DNA of 6,067 nucleotides. It comes from an uncultured Eubacteriales bacterium. GTDB taxonomy: Bacteria > Bacillota > Clostridia > Christensenellales > Aristaeellaceae. The notes beneath the pieces are model-generated. The model saw nothing but the letters and a program-made list of their open reading frames with translations. It made no database searches and was not told the origin of the DNA. Where the stretch lies: NCBI GenBank assembly GCA_902782795.1, contig CACZOT010000233.1, forward strand, positions 1 through 6,067. The letters are read 5' to 3'. The position numbers and the translations under genes are program-made. Positions within the stretch are counted from its first letter, which is position 1. Each line of letters opens with the position of its first letter. Shown here piece by piece: positions 4,379 through 6,067 of this stretch.

Positions 4379-5296
4379 ATGATCCGCAAAATCGTTTCCC
4401 TGGTCCTTTGCCTGATGCTCTGCCTGGGCGTGTTCGCCGCGCAGGCGGACGGCGCCGCCACCGTCACCGATATGGCGGGCCGCGAAGTCGCCCTGCCGGA
4501 GAAGGTCGAGCGCGTCATCGCCCTCATGCCCGCCGATTGCGAGATCCTCTACGCTCTGGGCGCGGGCGATCTGCTCGTGGGCCGCGGCGAGTGGTGCGAC
4601 TATCCGGCCGAGGTGCTGGAGGTCGAGTCCGTCGAATCCGGCTACGCCCTGAACGTGGAGCAGCTCATCGCCCTGGAGCCCGACGTGGTCTTCATGACCA
4701 AGATGGGCCAGACCGAGGAGCAGCTCCAGCAGATCGAGAACGCCGGCATCACCGTCGTCATGACCGACGGCCAGGACCTCGCCGGTACCTATGAAGAGAT
4801 CGCCCTGGTCGGCGCGGTGGTCGGCAAGACCGCCGAGGCCGAGCAGATCGTTTCCGACATGCAGGCCGCTTTCGCATCTCTCGCCGAGAACGCCGCCGAC
4901 CTCGAGGGCAAGACCGTCTACTTCGAGACCTCTCCCCTGGTCTGGGGCCTGTATTCCGCCGGCCCCGGCACCTTCATGGATGAGATCGCGACCATGATCG
5001 GCCTGACCAACATCTTCGGGGATGTCGAGTACGCCTGGCCGACCGTCTCCGAGGAGCAGGTCATCGAGCGCAATCCGGACTTCATCGTCACCATTACCAT
5101 GTTCGATTCCCTCGGCGAAGATCCCGTCGCCGAGATCATGAACCGCGAGGGCTGGCAGGACGTCACCGCCGTGAAGAACGGCGCCATCCTCAACCTCGTG
5201 GGCAACGAGCTGAGCCGTCCCGCGCCGCGCCTGGTCGAAGGCGCGCAGGCGCTCTACGATTTCGCGACCGGCGCCGAGGCGGACCGGGCCGCGTAA
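4379..5296 (+). CDS. btuF: Corrinoid ABC transporter substrate-binding protein (BtuF-like)
   Basis: This 305-residue exported protein should capture vitamin B12 or another corrinoid and deliver it to the membrane permease. A signal peptide covers residues 1-23, ending AQA before Asp24, so signal peptidase I cleavage is suggested; I see no proper lipobox. VTDMAGREVALPEKVERVIAL (29-49) is the usual start of the periplasmic-binding (FecB/BtuF) fold. Glu55 in MPADCE and Glu226 in WPTVSEEQV occupy the places of the two docking glutamates of E. coli BtuF. VGRGEWCDYP (67-76), AWP (219-221) and LSRPAPRL (278-285) also resemble BtuF. ATG at 4379 follows AAGGAG at 4361-4366 and begins the signal peptide; an in-frame start at 4154 would lie inside the riboswitch and is rejected. 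The cobalamin riboswitch upstream supports corrinoid as ligand over siderophore or haem. Confidence 0.92.
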   Translation: MIRKIVSLVLCLMLCLGVFAAQADGAATVTDMAGREVALPEKVERVIALMPADCEILYALGAGDLLVGRGEWCDYPAEVLEVESVESGYALNVEQLIALEPDVVFMTKMGQTEEQLQQIENAGITVVMTDGQDLAGTYEEIALVGAVVGKTAEAEQIVSDMQAAFASLAENAADLEGKTVYFETSPLVWGLYSAGPGTFMDEIATMIGLTNIFGDVEYAWPTVSEEQVIERNPDFIVTITMFDSLGEDPVAEIMNREGWQDVTAVKNGAILNLVGNELSRPAPRLVEGAQALYDFATGAEADRAA

Positions 5297-5309
5297 CCGA
5301 ACCACAAAT

Positions 5310-5339
5310 GCCGGGAGGGCGCAGGACCTCCCGGCGTTT
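5310..5339 (+). terminator. Hairpin between btuF-like and btuC-like genes (weak terminator or processing site)
   Basis: GCCGGGAGG (5310-5318) pairs perfectly with CCTCCCGGC (5327-5335) around an 8-nt loop and is followed only by GTTTC. The stem is strong but the U-tract is poor, so it probably attenuates or protects the 3' end of the upstream message. It is unlikely to stop transcription fully. That would yield more binding protein than permease, as is common in ABC uptake operons. Confidence 0.55.
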
Positions 5340-5359
5340 CTGCGTAAAGAGGGGTTTGC

Positions 5360-6067
5360 ATGAAGAAGACGCGCGAGGGCTTCCGCCCCGTGGAGATGCT
5401 CCTGTTCGCCGCGGCTACGGCCGCGGTGATGCTCCTGTGCGTATGCGCGGGAAGCGTGAATCTACCCTTGCGGGACACGGCGGCCGTGCTGCGCGCCGCC
5501 CTGTTCCACGAGGCCATGCCGGAGGGCGTCTCCTCCTCCATCATATTGAACGTGCGCCTGCCGCGCGTGTGCTGCGTGGCGCTGACGGGCGCTTCGCTCG
5601 CGCTGTGCGGCGCGGCCATGCAGGGGCTGCTGCGAAACCCCCTGGCCGACGGCTCCACGCTGGGCGTGGCCAGCGGGGCATCGCTGGGCGCGGTGATCGC
5701 CATCGCCTTCGGTGTCGCGATCCCCGGCGTGCCCCTGGCCGGCACGATGAGCATGGCGATGCTCTTCGCGTTGATCACGCTTCTGCTCATCCTCGGCTTT
5801 GCCTACCGCATGGACGGTTCTCTCGCCACGAACACGATCATCCTCATCGGCGTGATCGTCTCCATGTTCATCAGCGCCCTCATGAGCCTGGTGATTACCT
5901 TCGCGGGCGAGAAGGTCCGCACCATTACTTTCTGGACCATGGGATCCATGCAGGGCGCGAATTACCGCCACGCGGCCGCTCTCTCCATCGCCCTGGCCGT
6001 CTTCGGGAGCGTGCTCTTTTCCCACACGCGGGAGCTCAACGCCTTTGCCATCGGCGAGGACAACGCC
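5360..6067 (+). CDS. btuC: Corrinoid ABC transporter permease (BtuC/FecCD family), cut by right edge
   Basis: The first 236 residues of a polytopic membrane permease are present; the family usually runs to about 330-350. Characteristic stretches are NVRLPRV (64-70) and GASLALCGAAMQGLLRNPLAD (77-97), the most conserved part of the family. LGVASGASLG (101-110) and FWTMGS (191-196) follow. The last residues, ELNAFAIGEDNA (225-236), are the start of the cytoplasmic loop that contacts the ATPase. Hydrophobic segments lie at about 13-33, 70-90, 103-125, 127-148, 158-182 and 204-221. The ATG at 5360 has AAAGAGGGG ending 5 nt upstream. It lies 63 nt after the BtuF-like stop codon with no promoter seen between, so it shares the riboswitch-controlled transcript. 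An ATPase gene (btuD) is expected just past the right edge. Family members for siderophores or haem look alike, so the corrinoid role rests on context. Confidence 0.93.
   Translation, partial: MKKTREGFRPVEMLLFAAATAAVMLLCVCAGSVNLPLRDTAAVLRAALFHEAMPEGVSSSIILNVRLPRVCCVALTGASLALCGAAMQGLLRNPLADGSTLGVASGASLGAVIAIAFGVAIPGVPLAGTMSMAMLFALITLLLILGFAYRMDGSLATNTIILIGVIVSMFISALMSLVITFAGEKVRTITFWTMGSMQGANYRHAAALSIALAVFGSVLFSHTRELNAFAIGEDNA

Noticed and set aside
4268..5305. 345-codon minus-strand open frame opposite the BtuF-like gene
   Set aside because: It is an antisense shadow rich in Gly, Asp, His and Leu with no domain; the plus-strand gene has a signal peptide, ribosome site and BtuF motifs.

Overview
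The window reads as chromosomal DNA of a GC-rich member of the Firmicutes/Clostridia. The support is indirect: AAGGAG-type ribosome binding sites, canonical sigma-A promoters (TTGACA-17-TATACT and similar), a cobalamin riboswitch of the Clostridia style, a short two-domain DtxR/MntR regulator and tandem ARG-box-like sites. I cannot name a genus. There is no sign of a mobile element, CRISPR array, rRNA or tRNA. Most long open frames opposite the real genes are artefacts of high GC.

Left part (1-1703), all on the minus strand. The first 47 codons of argininosuccinate synthase (argG) run off the left edge. They are preceded by a strong promoter and two 18-bp ARG-box-like sites spaced 21 bp centre to centre. 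Beyond a strong intrinsic terminator (261-290) lies a divergent FMN-dependent alpha-hydroxy-acid oxidase/dehydrogenase-like protein. It keeps the flavin-site motifs and catalytic His but lacks the usual substrate-carboxylate arginines. About 96 bp upstream of it, in the same direction, is a DtxR/MntR-family metal-dependent repressor with a GTG start and its own promoter. The gap holds a terminator-like hairpin but no promoter I can see, so the flavoenzyme is probably expressed by read-through.

Middle (1704-3985). A divergent intergenic region holds a 17-bp inverted repeat next to the repressor promoter and an 18-bp near-palindrome just upstream of the promoter of a plus-strand GH42 beta-galactosidase. 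That enzyme is full length, with both catalytic glutamates and the four-cysteine zinc site. A strong terminator follows, and its U-tract overlaps the next promoter.

Right part (3984-6067), plus strand. A corrinoid uptake operon starts with a consensus promoter and a leader of about 360 nt carrying a cobalamin riboswitch. The leader also has a likely terminator hairpin and a possible Shine-Dalgarno-sequestering helix. Next come a BtuF-like substrate-binding protein and a BtuC-like permease cut by the right edge; the ATPase (BtuD) would be expected just outside. The riboswitch should turn the operon down when adenosylcobalamin is plentiful.

I see no clearly new multi-gene system. The points most worth following are the leader architecture of the B12 operon, the tandem ARG boxes, the atypical flavoenzyme next to a metal regulator, and the candidate operators.
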